Counted from the stretch's first letter, positions 1-10,838 are shown. The stretch is 64,000 nucleotides of DNA from Antedon mediterranea (GCF_964355755.1 NC_092679.1:17226932-17290931), one strand, 5' to 3'. Notes: generated by a model from the sequence alone, not told the origin. A program made the numbers and translations.

Positions 1-736
1 ATTGTCTGAGAGAATCCCAATTCAGCCCGTTTTACTTTATTTGGGACGGAATATAACCAGCTTTCATCTCTATCTAGTACATAGACCTCTAATGGCATAT
101 TATATCGTGGAAATTTGCACGTGTAGTGTTCGTGTTTTGAATTTTAAAGTCGGCCCGGTGTTTACTCAAGAAATAATAGATTCCTGCGATTGTTGTGTGT
201 CTACTTGTAGTTAGTATTTTTAATCGCTTTTCAACATTTGTATAGTATTTTCTTGTTCATCTTCATGTATAATTTTTTCTGAAATACACAGTGTAAGCAG
301 AACCTGACCTGCGAGTTTATGTATACTATATTCCATATATTTTCGATCAATAACAAATGATTACAAAAAAAGGAAAATGTGGACTAGCGCCACCAAGTTG
401 GTTTGAAAGTTAAGTTACAGAAATAACTTCTTACCAACAAACGCATTTGTGCTTGTTCAAACGTGACACTATGTCTACATAACGATGCTTTTCAACTCGG
501 TTACAATTGATATCATGATAATATAATTTTATAAACACACTGTAACACATTATATCCTTCAAACACAATATGTACAAACGTTTTTACTGTTTAAATATTT
601 TTTCCATACGTGTTAATCAATGTTATCATTGAAACTTTAAATGGCTATAAAGCAAGTAATACATGGAAAACATCTTATAATGGAAAACAATGTACAGTTA
701 ATTACTTTTTTACATCATGCTGATTGGAAAAAAATC

Positions 737-767
<31 letters not shown>

Positions 768-1247
768 CCCATTGTCAGAAGTTTACAAGTGGTTGTTTAC
801 CACAAGAGGAAAAAAGAACATAGATTAATTTGCGGATAAGACAACTATTGCTACTTCCGCCAGAATTGCGAGAGGTTATGTGATCGATCTCGTGTGTTTG
901 TGTTTCTTTCTTTCTATATGTTAGTTAGCAGGATTACTCAAAAAGTTATATGCCTGATTTTAAAGGAGGGTTTTATGGGAACAAGTTTTTAAATGTTCAT
1001 GCATGAGCGACGATCTGCGCGCTCTGAGTGCGCTTCTAGTTTAATTTATGTCTTAATTCATTAAACTTTAATCATTGTCTGTATCTAAAGCTAAATGTTT
1101 GGAGCAAACGTTAGTGTATTGAATTGATCTTGAATGGTTTTTTTTTTTTCGTTTAATAGTAGATTAAAGATTGATCTTGCTTTGGTCGTTTTTTTTTTAC
1201 TTTGTTAATGGCGGGCTACTTACTATTGAATGTAAATTGAAATAAAT
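1..1247. other. 5' flank without a recognised gene
   Basis: No convincing coding region was seen on either strand. The open frames are short and lack protein-like composition. A (TA)n microsatellite lies at about 740-767. The stretch is presumably intergenic or promoter-distal sequence of the plus-strand single-C2 gene that starts at 1704. Confidence 0.5.
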
Positions 1248-1308
1248 AAGTGCTTACAGCAAGTGAGACATGCCATGCTGTAGGCCTACGAATGTTCTAC
1301 TGAATAAC
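1248..1308 (-). pseudogene. Inverted partial copy of exon 1 of the single-C2 gene
   Basis: Positions 1248-1289 are the exact reverse complement of 1691-1732, a 42-bp perfect inverted repeat that includes the start codon and first nine codons of the downstream gene. Similarity continues with mismatches and small indels to about 1308 versus about 1672. Read on the minus strand, the copy begins with ATG at 1274 and encodes MACLTCCKH, then diverges and stops after 16 codons. It is either a broken divergent duplicate of the first exon or a structured antisense element upstream of it. The two arms are about 400 bp apart. Confidence 0.75.
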
Positions 1309-1703
1309 TAATAAGTTTTCAGAATGAAAAGAAAAAGATTATAGTCAACCTCAAACTAATGTCAGGGGTTATGACTTAAAAAGTAGTCCTTGACTTTTAA
1401 ACAGTGACAAGTTCAGAATGCAACTTAGTATGAATAAAAACTCAGTAACCGAACCATAATCACGATTGTGCAGTGCTTCAGTAATTTTGTAGAGAAATTT
1501 GCATGAGCCATTGTTTAAATTGTAAAGAAAGTATTAGGCAGCTAGAAACCATGTCGTAAAGAATAAAGAGATTTAACAATCGCACAACGTTCGATGACGG
1601 GGTCAATGAGACTTATTTGAGATTTACGAAATAGTTTCGTATAAGTAGAGGTTGTTGAGATTCGGTAAACTTTTATTCAGTATAACATTTGTAGGCCTAC
1701 AGC

Positions 1704-2016
1704 ATGGCATGTCTCACTTGCTGTAAGCACTTCCCACTAGGTTTCGAAGGTTTGTCCATATTTGGTAAGAAATCAACAACGGTGCGTAAACGAGCTGCTA
1801 GGCCTAGATCTGATGATTCTGATTCAGATGGTACCGAAATTAACTTAGAAAGTTGGATAGTGGAACCACCGTTTGAGCTTGATAATCCGGCATTGTTAAA
1901 AGACGAAGACGAGGAGGAGAAGGTGTCAATCGCTACCAGTAAAGATTCAGGTCATTTTGAAGGCACGGTAGACCCGGTTACAGAGGCTACCACATCCTTT
2001 GCAGAGGACGCGTCAG
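1704..2016 (+). CDS. Exon 1 of single-C2 gene (Cys-cluster anchor)
   Basis: 313 nt ending in phase 1 before GTAATC. The first residues MACLTCCKHFPLGFEG align with MGCLSCCANFSFGQPG of exon E in the minus-strand gene, and the two coding exons have the same length. It is followed by a basic patch and a strongly acidic stretch rich in Asp, Glu and Ser. The N-terminal Cys residues probably anchor the protein to membranes by palmitoylation (inference). Confidence 0.82.
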
Positions 2017-5000
2017 GTAATCGTAATGTTTTACTTTTTAAGAGACATTTGATATTTTAGACGGTTTAGGACTATACAAATAATACTTTCGTCTTATTCA
2101 GAAAGAAAACGGCATATACCTTAGGATAGGGGCGCGCGTACACACCCCCTTTTGACAGCTAAAATAAAATTAGATATAAATCTATATTTGACAGACTATC
2201 AATATTGAATTGTAAGCTCCCGTTTAAAAATCCTGGATCCGCCTCCGTGTATTACGCACGGCCGGGGCTATAATACTTTCAACTTGACGCTAAAACAGTT
2301 TTAACCACATTGTGCTAAGCCTAATTGTTTCTTATAAAAACAAAACAACCTTCTTATGCCTATATTTCCAATAAATATTTAAGACAATAGTACGTTTTGC
2401 AGTCCTAGAAATGAACAACAATCACGTGCGATGAGACACGACAGGCCTACGTACTAAACATTTAAGAGAAAGTTATATTTCGTTGTTCTGAACAAAATTG
2501 AACTTAACGTATAGAAGTGACAGCGGAGGCATCTTTCCAATACTGTATTTACCTATAGAGATCTGCTTTCATTAATCCTATACAAATATCTATAGTGATA
2601 TCCTTAAATAAAGTATAATGATATTGAATTATTAATGGATAAACAGCTCGCATTATTGTATCTACGAAAAGAAATATTTGAACTGAATTCATTTGCAAGG
2701 CCATGGTACTTTCTATTAAATAAAAACTATTTGTCTAGTTGGCAGACGGTTCGGCTCAATAAGAGTTTAAATAATAACCGTAAATGCCAGAGCCTCTGCG
2801 GTTCATATCCCGCATTGTTGTTTTTTTCAAATCCAAAAGTCACTTTGAACACAATGACCAAACTTAAGTAATACATGCTGAGTTGACGCAGTATTAACTA
2901 TACTAACGTGAATAAATGAAAAGACGTTTACTGATAAATAAAAACAACAATATTTTCGTTCGATTTATCAGTTTTAGGAATCGTTAAAAAAACATTAAGC
3001 ATAGGCCTATCAAAGCAAACAAACGACCACCTTCTGCGTAAATGTCACCGAACTATCACCAAACTGTAAATGTCACAAGACTATATCACCGAACTGTAAA
3101 TGTCACCAAACTGTAAATGTCACCAAACTGTAAATGTCACCAAACTGTAAATGTCACCAAACTGTAAATATCACCAAACTGTAAATGTCACCAAACTGTA
3201 AATGTCACCAAACTGTAAATGTCACCAAACTGTAAATGTCACCAAACTGTAAATGTCACCAAACTGTAAATGTCACCAAACTGTAAATGCCACCAAACTG
3301 TAAATATCACCAAACTGTAAATGTCACCAAACTGTAAATGTCACCAAACTGTAAATGTCACCAAACTGTAAATATTACCAAACTATATCACCAAACGGTA
3401 AATGTCAAATTCTCACCAAATTATAAACGTCACCACCAAACTTTAAATGTCGCTAAACTGTAAATGTCGCCAACCTATATCCCCAAAATGTAAATGTCAC
3501 CAAACTACATCACCAAACTGTAAATATCACTAAAATCTCACCAATAATTATAAATGTTGCCAAACTTTAAATGTCACCAAACTATATCACCAAACTGTAA
3601 ATGTCACTAAACTGTAAATGTTACCAAACTATATCACCAAACTGTAAATGTTACCAAACTATATCACCAAACTGTAAATGTCACTAAACTGTAAATGTTA
3701 CCAAACTATATCACCAAACTGTAAATGTTACCAAACTATATCACCAAACTGTAAATGTCACTAAATTATATCACCAAACTGTAAATGTCACCAAACTATA
3801 TCACCAAACTGTAAATGTCACTAAATTATATCACCAAACTGTAAATGTCACCAAACTGTAAATGTCACTAAATTATATCACCAAACTGTAAATGTCACCA
3901 AACTACATCACCAAACTGTAAATGTTGCTAAACTGTAAATGTCACTAAATTATATCACCTAACTGTAAATGTCACTAAATTATATCACCTAACTGTAATT
4001 GTCACCAAACTGTAAATGTCACCAAACTGTAAATGTCGCTAAACTGTAAATGTTACCAAACTAAATCACCAAACTGTAAATGTCATTGACTTATATCACC
4101 TAACTGTACCATAAATGTCACCAAACTTTGTCACAAATTTGTAAATATCACCAATCTACTATATGTCCCCAATACAAATTATACTGTCTTTTTGCTCATA
4201 CAATGTTTTTGGTAATTTATTTTTTGTACCACAGCGACTGAAATAGAACCACAAGCAAGACCTCGAAGTGAAACCATTAGCACCAGTACGCCGAGTTCTG
4301 AAATTACCCATAAGCCACCGGTAAGGACCTCTAATCCAATTTTACACTAAAATGAACATTCGTTCTTAAGCTCTGTCTACATCATCAAAATTTATCAAAA
4401 AAGTATCAAATAAAATTTGATGAAACAATATCGTCAAAATACATCAATAATTTGATGCACTTTGATGAAACGTAATTAACAAATCTGATTGGTTGGTATG
4501 ACTTTTAGTGTTTTTTTATTGGTCAAAAGGTGTTTCATAATTTTAAACGTCTACACTATCAAATTTTTTAATATCAAATTTAATCAAATAGTAGAAAGAT
4601 GGAGCAGGAGAAGGTGGCTGCTGTGTGTCTCATTACTGGTATTATGTTAAAAAGAAAGAGAGAGAATGAAGAAAAGAAAAAAGAAAAGAGGATGTGGATT
4701 AAACCTTGGCTTGCGAGAAGAAATGAATTGGGAGCATGCGAGACACTAATGAGAGAGTTAAGAACGGAAGACAGAAAAGGGTTTGAGAATTATATACGAA
4801 TGGATCACATACTATTTGATCACTTATTGAAACTTGTGGGGCCTACTATTAGTAGGAAGGACACAGTCTTTCGGGAAGCAATCCCAGCACACCATCGTTT
4901 AAGTGTAACTTTGAGGTTCCTGGCCACTGGTAAGTATTAATTTTATTATAAAATAGTAATAATGGCCAATCCTCTACTTCAGTTTAATCTGTTACCTGGC

Positions 5001-8000
5001 GTAGTTGCTTCATTGTATAACTTTTAGTACTTTACATTAATATTTTATTTCAGGAGAATCTTACACAAGCTTGGCCTATCAACATCGCATTTCTAAGCAG
5101 TCTATCAGCAAGTTGATACCTGAAGTATGCGAGGCAATATATGACAGCCTAAAAGATGAGTACATGAAGGTAAGCCATCGCTTTCAAAAAAACTGTCAAA
5201 CACATTAAAAAATATCTACTTTCTCAATACTGTATGATAAAGTCATCATGGTAGTACAATAAAACAGAACACCTATAATGTGCAAAAACACTTTATTGAC
5301 GCATTCCATAAAAATAACATTTTTATCAATTTATTGCACTCCACCCTTACCTGTTCTCATTAAATACTTTAAAATAAAATTAATAATTAAGAAGTCGAAT
5401 TTGTTAAAGACACTTTCACTGCAACTTATATTTAAAAACTTATTTAAAAACCTTAAACCAGATCATTTCCTTTACGATATCACACCAAGTGGGTGTATCA
5501 CAGAAGCAAAACAAAGATATCTATCTACGCGCAATGCATGCTTGTATTTATAGCAGACTATTAAAATCAACTTATTTTTCAAATTTTGTAATAGGCTCAT
5601 ATTGTATTTTTTAACAAAAACCCCATATTCTGACAGACAAATTGACTATTTTTTGCTTTAAATTACAGTTTTTTCAGGTAAAACACTTTTTTTGGCCAAA
5701 GGGAATAACTATTATGTAATATTAAAATGGCATGGGGACAATATATCTTTAAAATTAGATTAAAAAAATTTAGTAAAAAGTGTCTTTAATTTATTATATT
5801 AGTCTTCGGATTGACAAATAATTTCCTGAATTTTTAATTTAATTAGGTTAATTTTTTTGCGATCTCCAATTCTCTTAAGTTCAGCGGCCACATAGCTTCC
5901 AAAACGTTCTTCTGGACCATTATTATCAGCTGACAGCAAGACTTGAAGTGATTTATTTATTAGTTCATCATCTTGATTTGACCTTTTTTCTTTTTTGGAT
6001 TTTTTTAATGGAGGGGGAATTGCTGAAACTGGTGGTAGGAGGGACAATTCTGGTAGAGAGGGAAGTTCTGATAGAGGGAGAAATTCTGATAGAGGGGGAA
6101 ATTCTTGTAGAGGGGGAAATTCTTGTAGAGGGGAATCTGAATTAAGTTGTTCCTGGCTTGGCTCTGAGATACATGGGTTCATCTAAAAATAAAATATATT
6201 AATAATAATACATTCTGTATACATTTTAATTTTAATCTTTTTTTAGACTCCATCAACACAAGATGAGTGGAGAAAAGTTTCCAATGACTATTTCCAAAAA
6301 TGGCAGTTTCCCAATTGTATTGGGTCCATCGATGGAAAGCATATCACTATGCAGTGTCCTCCCAAGTCTGGTTCATTCTATTATAATTACAAGGGGACCC
6401 ACTCTATCGTCTTGATGGCATTAGTGGATGCTAACTATAGATTTCTATACATTGATGTTGGATGCAACGGAAGGATAAGTGATGGCGGTGTGCTGCGAAA
6501 TTCAACGCTTTGGCAGGCACTGACATCGGAAAGCAACATGCTAAATATTCCAGAACCTTGCAAGTTGCCAGGATCTGACATAGTAACACCTCATGTCATA
6601 CTTGCCGATGATGCCTTTCCTCTACACAGGAACATCATGAAGCCATACCCTCAAAGAGGATTATCAAGGGAGAAGAGAGCCTACAATTACAGGTTAAGCC
6701 GGGGCCGCCGAGTAGTAGAGAATGTATTTGGACATCTTGCTAACCGATTCAGAATCTTTCACTCTAAAATAATGCTAGTCCCGTCTAATTGCCAGAAGGT
6801 TGTGCTATGCACATGTGTGCTGCACAATTACTTAAGGGCAAATGGGGAGGAAATGTCAGCGGAAGCAGTATCAAAGCTTCAGAACTTAGATAGTCAAGGC
6901 AGCAATAATAGTACATCAATTGCTAAAGATATTAGAGAACAATTTTGTCACTATGTAAATGAAGTGCAACCTCTTCCATGGCAATATAATTGACCATTAA
7001 AAACTTTAAGGACCAATCTTAACCCTCACCTATAAAAAAAAAACAACTTACAGATGATGTTGATTTTCTTGGAGTTACATGATCTGCCAAGAAGGATAGG
7101 CTTGTAAAAAAGGGCCATCTTGATGTGTAGCAATTTAACGACCCACTCCCACTAGTCTTGCTTTCTTTCTCTTTTCTTTTCTCACACCGATAATATGTCC
7201 GCAGTGCGTTGATTTTGTTTTTTACTTCAGTTTCTGTGAATAAAAAAATGTAATAAATGTGGTAAATATGATGTTATAGTAGGCCTACTATTCATTTATT
7301 TATATATTAGCCTAATTATTAATCATTATTCACATTCATATATTTTCCTTCATACAGTACATACATACTAGATTAAACATTTAATAAACAGGGAATAAAC
7401 ATATGGTCTTACCTAGATAATAAAGTTAAGTCCTTACATACTATATAATAATTTATAGGCCCTACTTATACTAACTAGTAACTAGGCTACTTTCTTGGGC
7501 CTAAAAAAAAGAGGCCTACTCTAGCCTAGTAGTTATTAGGTAAAATTAGGCCTAGGCCTACTCTAATTAATTAAAACATAGGCCCTAAGTCCTTACATGT
7601 TAATAATAATTAATAGGCCCTACTTATAGTATATACTAACTAGGCTACTTTCTTAGGCCTAAAAAAAGAGGCCTACTCTAGTAGTCGTTATTTAGAGTGA
7701 GTAGTAGTTTAGAAGTAGGAGTAGTAGTTATTATAATAATTAAATTAGGCCTAGCCCAGTATAATAAATAACTATAAATATTATTCACTCATATAATCAT
7801 TCCTAGCTAAGCATACCCTATCTAGTTAGGCCTAGGCTAGCCCTAGTAGACCAAGCCTACTATATAGCCTAGTCTAGGCCCTACCGCCGTATTTCTCCTT
7901 GTTAAAAGAGAGTCTCTAACGCGGGGAATACTGTAACTCTGTAAGTAGGGCCTAGCCTACTAAGTAATACTAGGCCCTAGCTAGGCCTAGCCTAGTTTGT

Positions 8001-10450
8001 TGGATTCATAATGGAAAAAAAAAATCAATCTAGGCCTAGCCTAGGCCCTAGCCTAGCTAGCCTAGCTAGGCCTCTAGCCTAGGCTAGGCCTATTACTCCT
8101 GATCAGATTAGGCTAGCCTAGGCCTAGTTGGCGAATGGTCCTGGAGGAATTATTTTAAAATATTTTGAAATAATTCCTCCATGCATGGTAATACGTAGGC
8201 TAGCTAGGCCCTAGGCTAGAGAGTATATAGATAGGCGGCCTAGGCCTAGCTAGTGTTCCGCGTGTGGTGTAGCTTGCGAGAGAGGAGGCAATGCGATGCT
8301 TTATCCCACCACCGCCGTCGGAAGAATAAATTGATATGCGTGCAAGGTCGCAGGTCGAACGTCAAGGGTGGTTGACCTATTTATGGGTCGTCGCGGGGCG
8401 GAGCGTACTCTAGGGACGTACGTGTACTTAGTTACGTAACTAATGTATCGAGAGCTAGGGGCTAAGCCTACTATGCGCTATCTGTATAATGACTAAATAA
8501 AATAGTGTTTACCAGGCATTTCCGGATCAAATTGTTTTCCAATTTGTTGGACAGCTTGCTGTCGTTTGACCCTATCATGGTAGGCCCTGCATTTGGTATC
8601 CCACAAACAGGGGGAACCAAATAGCAGGGAAATAAACTTTTCATTTTCTTCGGTTGACAATCGTCGCGAAGACATTTTTTCAAGAAACAAAAATACGGAG
8701 AGAGCGAGCTCGATTTAATAAATTTGATCAAAAAAATAACACACTGTGATTGGTCAATATAAAAATTTGACAACTTTTTGATAGACTACATCAAAAAAAG
8801 TTGAACATGTTCAACTTTTTTTTATACAATTTGATGATGTGTGGTATGATGTCATCATATCCATATATGGGCACATCAAATTTTTTTGTCACATAAAGTT
8901 TGATGATGTAGACAGAGCTTTACAGCTGATAATGAACTTTGCATCCTCTAACGACGTTTCACCATTTATTACAGGAACCAGAAATTGTTGGAGACTTGGA
9001 AATCAAACTTGCGTATAAAGAGAAAAAGAAACGCTTAAGTGTTGCAATAATAAAGGCCACTGGTTTGCCAGCAAAAGAACATGGAGGTGCACTGGGTGTG
9101 AGGATCCAGATAGCTCTCCTACCAGATAAACTACAGCGGGGAAAGACAAGGATACGCCTGGGACAAGACGTTTTATTCAACGAAGTGTTCCGCTTCACTA
9201 ACTTGACGCCGGCGATGTTGCAGACGTACGCGTTACGGTTTAGGTTATTCGGAAAAGACAAATCCCGTCAGCAGCTTAGGATCATTGGAGAGAAGGTTTT
9301 TGATTTATCTTGCATCGACAAAGATTTGGCCTCACAGCTAATGTGTTTGAAATTAAATGCAAAGAGTGCTATTGTAAGTATATATGTCAGTCTGCCGTAT
9401 CTTTATCTTATAAATCAATTGTATAAGCTTGGTTCCCATGGCACGACGCAAGGAAGTAAGCGCTACGCAAGAAATTTTACTTGATTTGACCAATCCCGAC
9501 ACGATGAATCATCTGGACTGTCGCTTGTTATTGGTGAACTCACTTCTTACGCGTAATCACTTATGCTATTATACGTTTAAAAGCTTGGTTCCCACTAGAG
9601 ACGCAACGCAAACGCAAGGACGTAAACGCAACGCAAGTGAATTTACCAATCACAAGCGATGGCTTATTCGGGTTTGATTGCCAATTGTCTATGTCTATAA
9701 CTTCGCTTGTCATTGGTTAAAACGCTTGCGTTGCGTTTACGTCCTTGCGTTACGTTCTAGTGGGAACCAAGTTTTAAGCGTGGTTTCCAATAGAACGCAA
9801 CGCAACGTAACGCACCGACGTATCGACGCAAAGTGTTGTATTGCGTAATCACAAGTTGGAACCGACGATGCAATAGTGCTGCAAACATCGAAGGTTTGAT
9901 TTCACGCAGGCGGGGGCAAACACAATGATTGAAAGGGCATTTTCTAACGTTGCGTAGGTTGCGTTACGTTACGTCGCTTGGTTTCCACTAGAACGTAACG
10001 CAAGGACGTAGACGCAACGCAAGCGAGGTGACCAATGACAAGCGACAGTTAGAATAACCCATCGCTTGTGATTGGTCAAATTCTCACGTTGCGTTACGTC
10101 GTTATGGTGCGTCTCTAGTGGGAACCTCGCATAAAGAGCTTGGTTCAATTCCCACTAGATTTGATCAATCACAAGCGATGGATTATTCAGTCACTTGTCA
10201 TTGGTCAACTCGCTTGCGTTGCGTCTACGTCATTGTCGTCACATTATTTTCTCTTTTACAGTCTGAACCAGTTCATCCATCGAGAAGATCCTTCTTTAAG
10301 AAGAGAACAGGTTCATTGGATAATGATAACTCATCGTTGAAGATCAATAAAGATCCACGAAAGGCGCGCAAGTTGAGTACAGAGACGATTAAAACAACCG
10401 GGCAAGTAGCAAGTTTGGTGGGCAATAATTTCGGAAAGGGTGTGTTATAA
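1704..10450 (+). CDS. Single-C2 synaptotagmin-14/16-like protein, four exons
   Basis: The exons are 1704-2016, 4235-4320, 8975-9373 and 10262-10450, all with GT-AG borders and compatible phases (1, 0, 0). They join into 987 nt, or 328 aa plus stop. The N-terminus MACLTCCKHF has a Cys cluster suited to S-palmitoylation, followed by an acidic Ser-rich linker. Exon 3 encodes one C2 domain with the SYT14/16 hallmark of a basic KTRI strand and an FRFTN/RFRLFG core. The loop positions that carry Ca-binding Asp in classical C2 domains lack Asp pairs, so Ca-independent binding is expected. Exon 4 gives a short basic Ser-rich tail instead of a second C2. The gene converges tail to tail on the double-C2 syt14/16 gene and shares its exon phases, so it is inferred to be an inverted, truncated duplicate. 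Start choice: first ATG of an open exon, homologous to exon E of the paralogue. Confidence 0.82.
3040..4160. repeat. 17-bp minisatellite with a compound 30-bp form
   Basis: More than 40 tandem units of CCAAACTGTAAATGTCA fill about 1.1 kb of intron 1 of the single-C2 gene. From about 3380 the array becomes irregular. The 17-mer then alternates with a 13-bp spacer (CCAAACTATATCA), giving a 30-bp compound repeat. No coding potential was seen. Confidence 0.95.
4235..4320 (+). CDS. Exon 2 of single-C2 gene (linker)
   Basis: 86 nt between an ACCACAG acceptor and a GTAAGG donor, entering in phase 1 and leaving in phase 0. It encodes a Ser/Thr/Pro-rich linker of about 29 residues without a recognised domain. 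Its phase matches the common exon (26875-26754) of the minus-strand paralogue, although the sequences no longer align clearly. Confidence 0.72.
4599..6993 (+). CDS. Harbinger transposase (HARBI1/DDE_Tnp_4 type), three exons
   Basis: The exons 4599-4929, 5054-5169 and 6247-6993 have GT-AG borders and join in frame to 397 aa. The N-terminal part holds a helix-turn-helix-like region (AYQHRISKQSISKLI). The DDE nuclease carries GSIDGKH for the first Asp, DVGCNGRISDGG, LADDAFPL for the second catalytic Asp, and VVENVFGHL for the Glu. Length is slightly above vertebrate HARBI1 (about 350 aa). No stop or frameshift breaks the joined frame, so the gene could be functional. Exon 3 lies inside an intron of the opposite-strand MADF gene. 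Confidence 0.92.
5799..8675 (-). CDS. Harbinger accessory MADF/Myb-like protein, three exons
   Basis: Minus-strand exons 8675-8513, 7233-7052 and 6182-5799 join in frame (phases 1 and 0) to 242 aa. Exons 1 and 2 encode a MADF/SANT-like DNA-binding domain: LSTEENEKFISLLFGSPCLW, then KINALRTYYRCEKRKEKES and WPFFTSLSFL. Exon 3 begins with repeated Pro-Leu-Glu-Phe pentads and ends in a basic, BESS-like C-terminus. In this superfamily the protein binds the transposon ends and carries the transposase into the nucleus (family knowledge). An in-frame ATG at 8690 is an alternative start. Exon 3 lies within intron 2 of the transposase gene. Confidence 0.82.
7440..8260. repeat. Stretch dense in the palindrome TAGGCCTA/CTAGGCCTAG
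   Basis: The words AGGCCTA, CTAGG and CCTAGCC recur dozens of times with irregular spacing inside the Harbinger element, in the first intron of its MADF gene. The same word occurs singly across the window. A perfect hairpin near 8142-8182 (GGAGGAATTATTT and its complement) lies within the stretch. It is not a regular tandem array. Confidence 0.8.
8975..9373 (+). CDS. Exon 3 of single-C2 gene (C2 domain)
   Basis: 399 nt, phase 0 on both sides, 133 codons, between TTATTACAG and GTAAGT. It encodes a C2 domain close to SYT14/16 C2A: GDLEIKLAY first strand, LSVAIIKATGLP, a basic GKTRIR strand, VLFNEVFRFTNL and ALRFRLFG. The homologous exon in the minus-strand paralogue (18304-17891) is 414 nt with the same phases. 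The Harbinger element ends 55 bp upstream of this exon. Confidence 0.88.
9423..10245. mobile_element. Cluster of palindromic TTAA-type MITE copies
   Basis: At least five complete or broken copies of one fold-back element lie head to tail in intron 3 of the single-C2 gene. The ends read AAGCTTGGTTCCCACTAG, followed by runs built from ACGCAACGCAAGGACGTAA and an inner segment ACCAATCACAAGCGATGGC, mirrored in the second half. The clearest copy is about 9582-9773. Other copies lie at 36590-36768, 45202-45377 and 52945-53073. No coding capacity. Confidence 0.88.
10262..10450 (+). CDS. Exon 4 of single-C2 gene (basic tail and stop)
   Basis: 189 nt starting after CTCTTTTACAG and ending at TAA (10448-10450). 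It encodes a 62-residue tail that starts SEPVHPSRRSFFKKR and is rich in Lys, Arg and Ser. It has no similarity to the linker/C2B exon that occupies the same place in the paralogue. A cluster of TTAA-type MITE copies ends just before the acceptor. Confidence 0.72.
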   Translation, partial: SEPVHPSRRSFFKKRTGSLDNDNSSLKINKDPRKARKLSTETIKTTGQVASLVGNNFGKGVL

Positions 10451-10680
10451 GAACAGCATTCTGATGACGTAACACGGGGCATGCAACTGTGTATCACCAC
10501 ATCATACTATACTGGTTATATAGTTATATTTATATAACACCTATATAAATTCCTGTCATTTGATTGGACGAATGTGGGTCACATGGCGTGCAATAGTACG
10601 CACTATTCAACGATCGTTAAATAGTACTTTTTGAAACATTTTTGTGTACGAAAAAAAAACGTCTAGATGTTATATAAAAC

Positions 10681-10838
10681 AAATAATGAATGTTTTGTAT
10701 TCGTGTAATGGTACAAATAATGGCACTTGGTGAATGATGAAAGGTTATATCAACTCGGCTTTGCCTCGTTGATATAACCTTTCATCATTCACCTCGTGCC
10801 ATTATTTGTACCATTGCACTCATAAACATTCATTATTT
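10681..10838. repeat. Large near-perfect hairpin, MITE-like
   Basis: Arms 10681-10754 and 10768-10838 are nearly perfect inverted repeats with a 13-bp loop (TCGGCTTTGCCTC). The arms carry ATGGTACAAATAATGGCAC and GTGAATGATGAAAGGTTATA. It lies downstream of the single-C2 gene's stop. It could be a fold-back element or a hairpin at the transcript's 3' end. Confidence 0.85.

Larger units (their letters stand above)
4369..8919 (+). mobile_element. PIF/Harbinger DNA transposon, apparently complete
   Basis: The terminal inverted repeats begin AGCTCTGTCTACATCATCAAA at 4369 and end with its reverse complement at 8919. They are flanked by the 3-bp target duplication TTA (4366-4368 and 8920-8922), which fits the TWA preference of Harbinger. 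The 4551-bp element carries a spliced transposase on plus and a spliced MADF/Myb-like gene on minus, the standard two-gene set of this superfamily. It sits in intron 2 of the single-C2 gene, 45 bp after the donor and 55 bp before the acceptor. Without it the intron would be about 100 bp. Confidence 0.93.

Noticed and set aside
2-214. 70-codon frame at the left edge
   Set aside because: No splice context or family similarity; the composition looks like chance.
2741-2830. tRNA-like segment with a possible B box (GGTTCATATCCC)
   Set aside because: No convincing A box at proper spacing and no cloverleaf; too weak to list as a SINE.
3040-4160. Possible CRISPR array (regular short repeats)
   Set aside because: Units are directly contiguous without unique spacers, and the context is a eukaryotic intron; it is a minisatellite.
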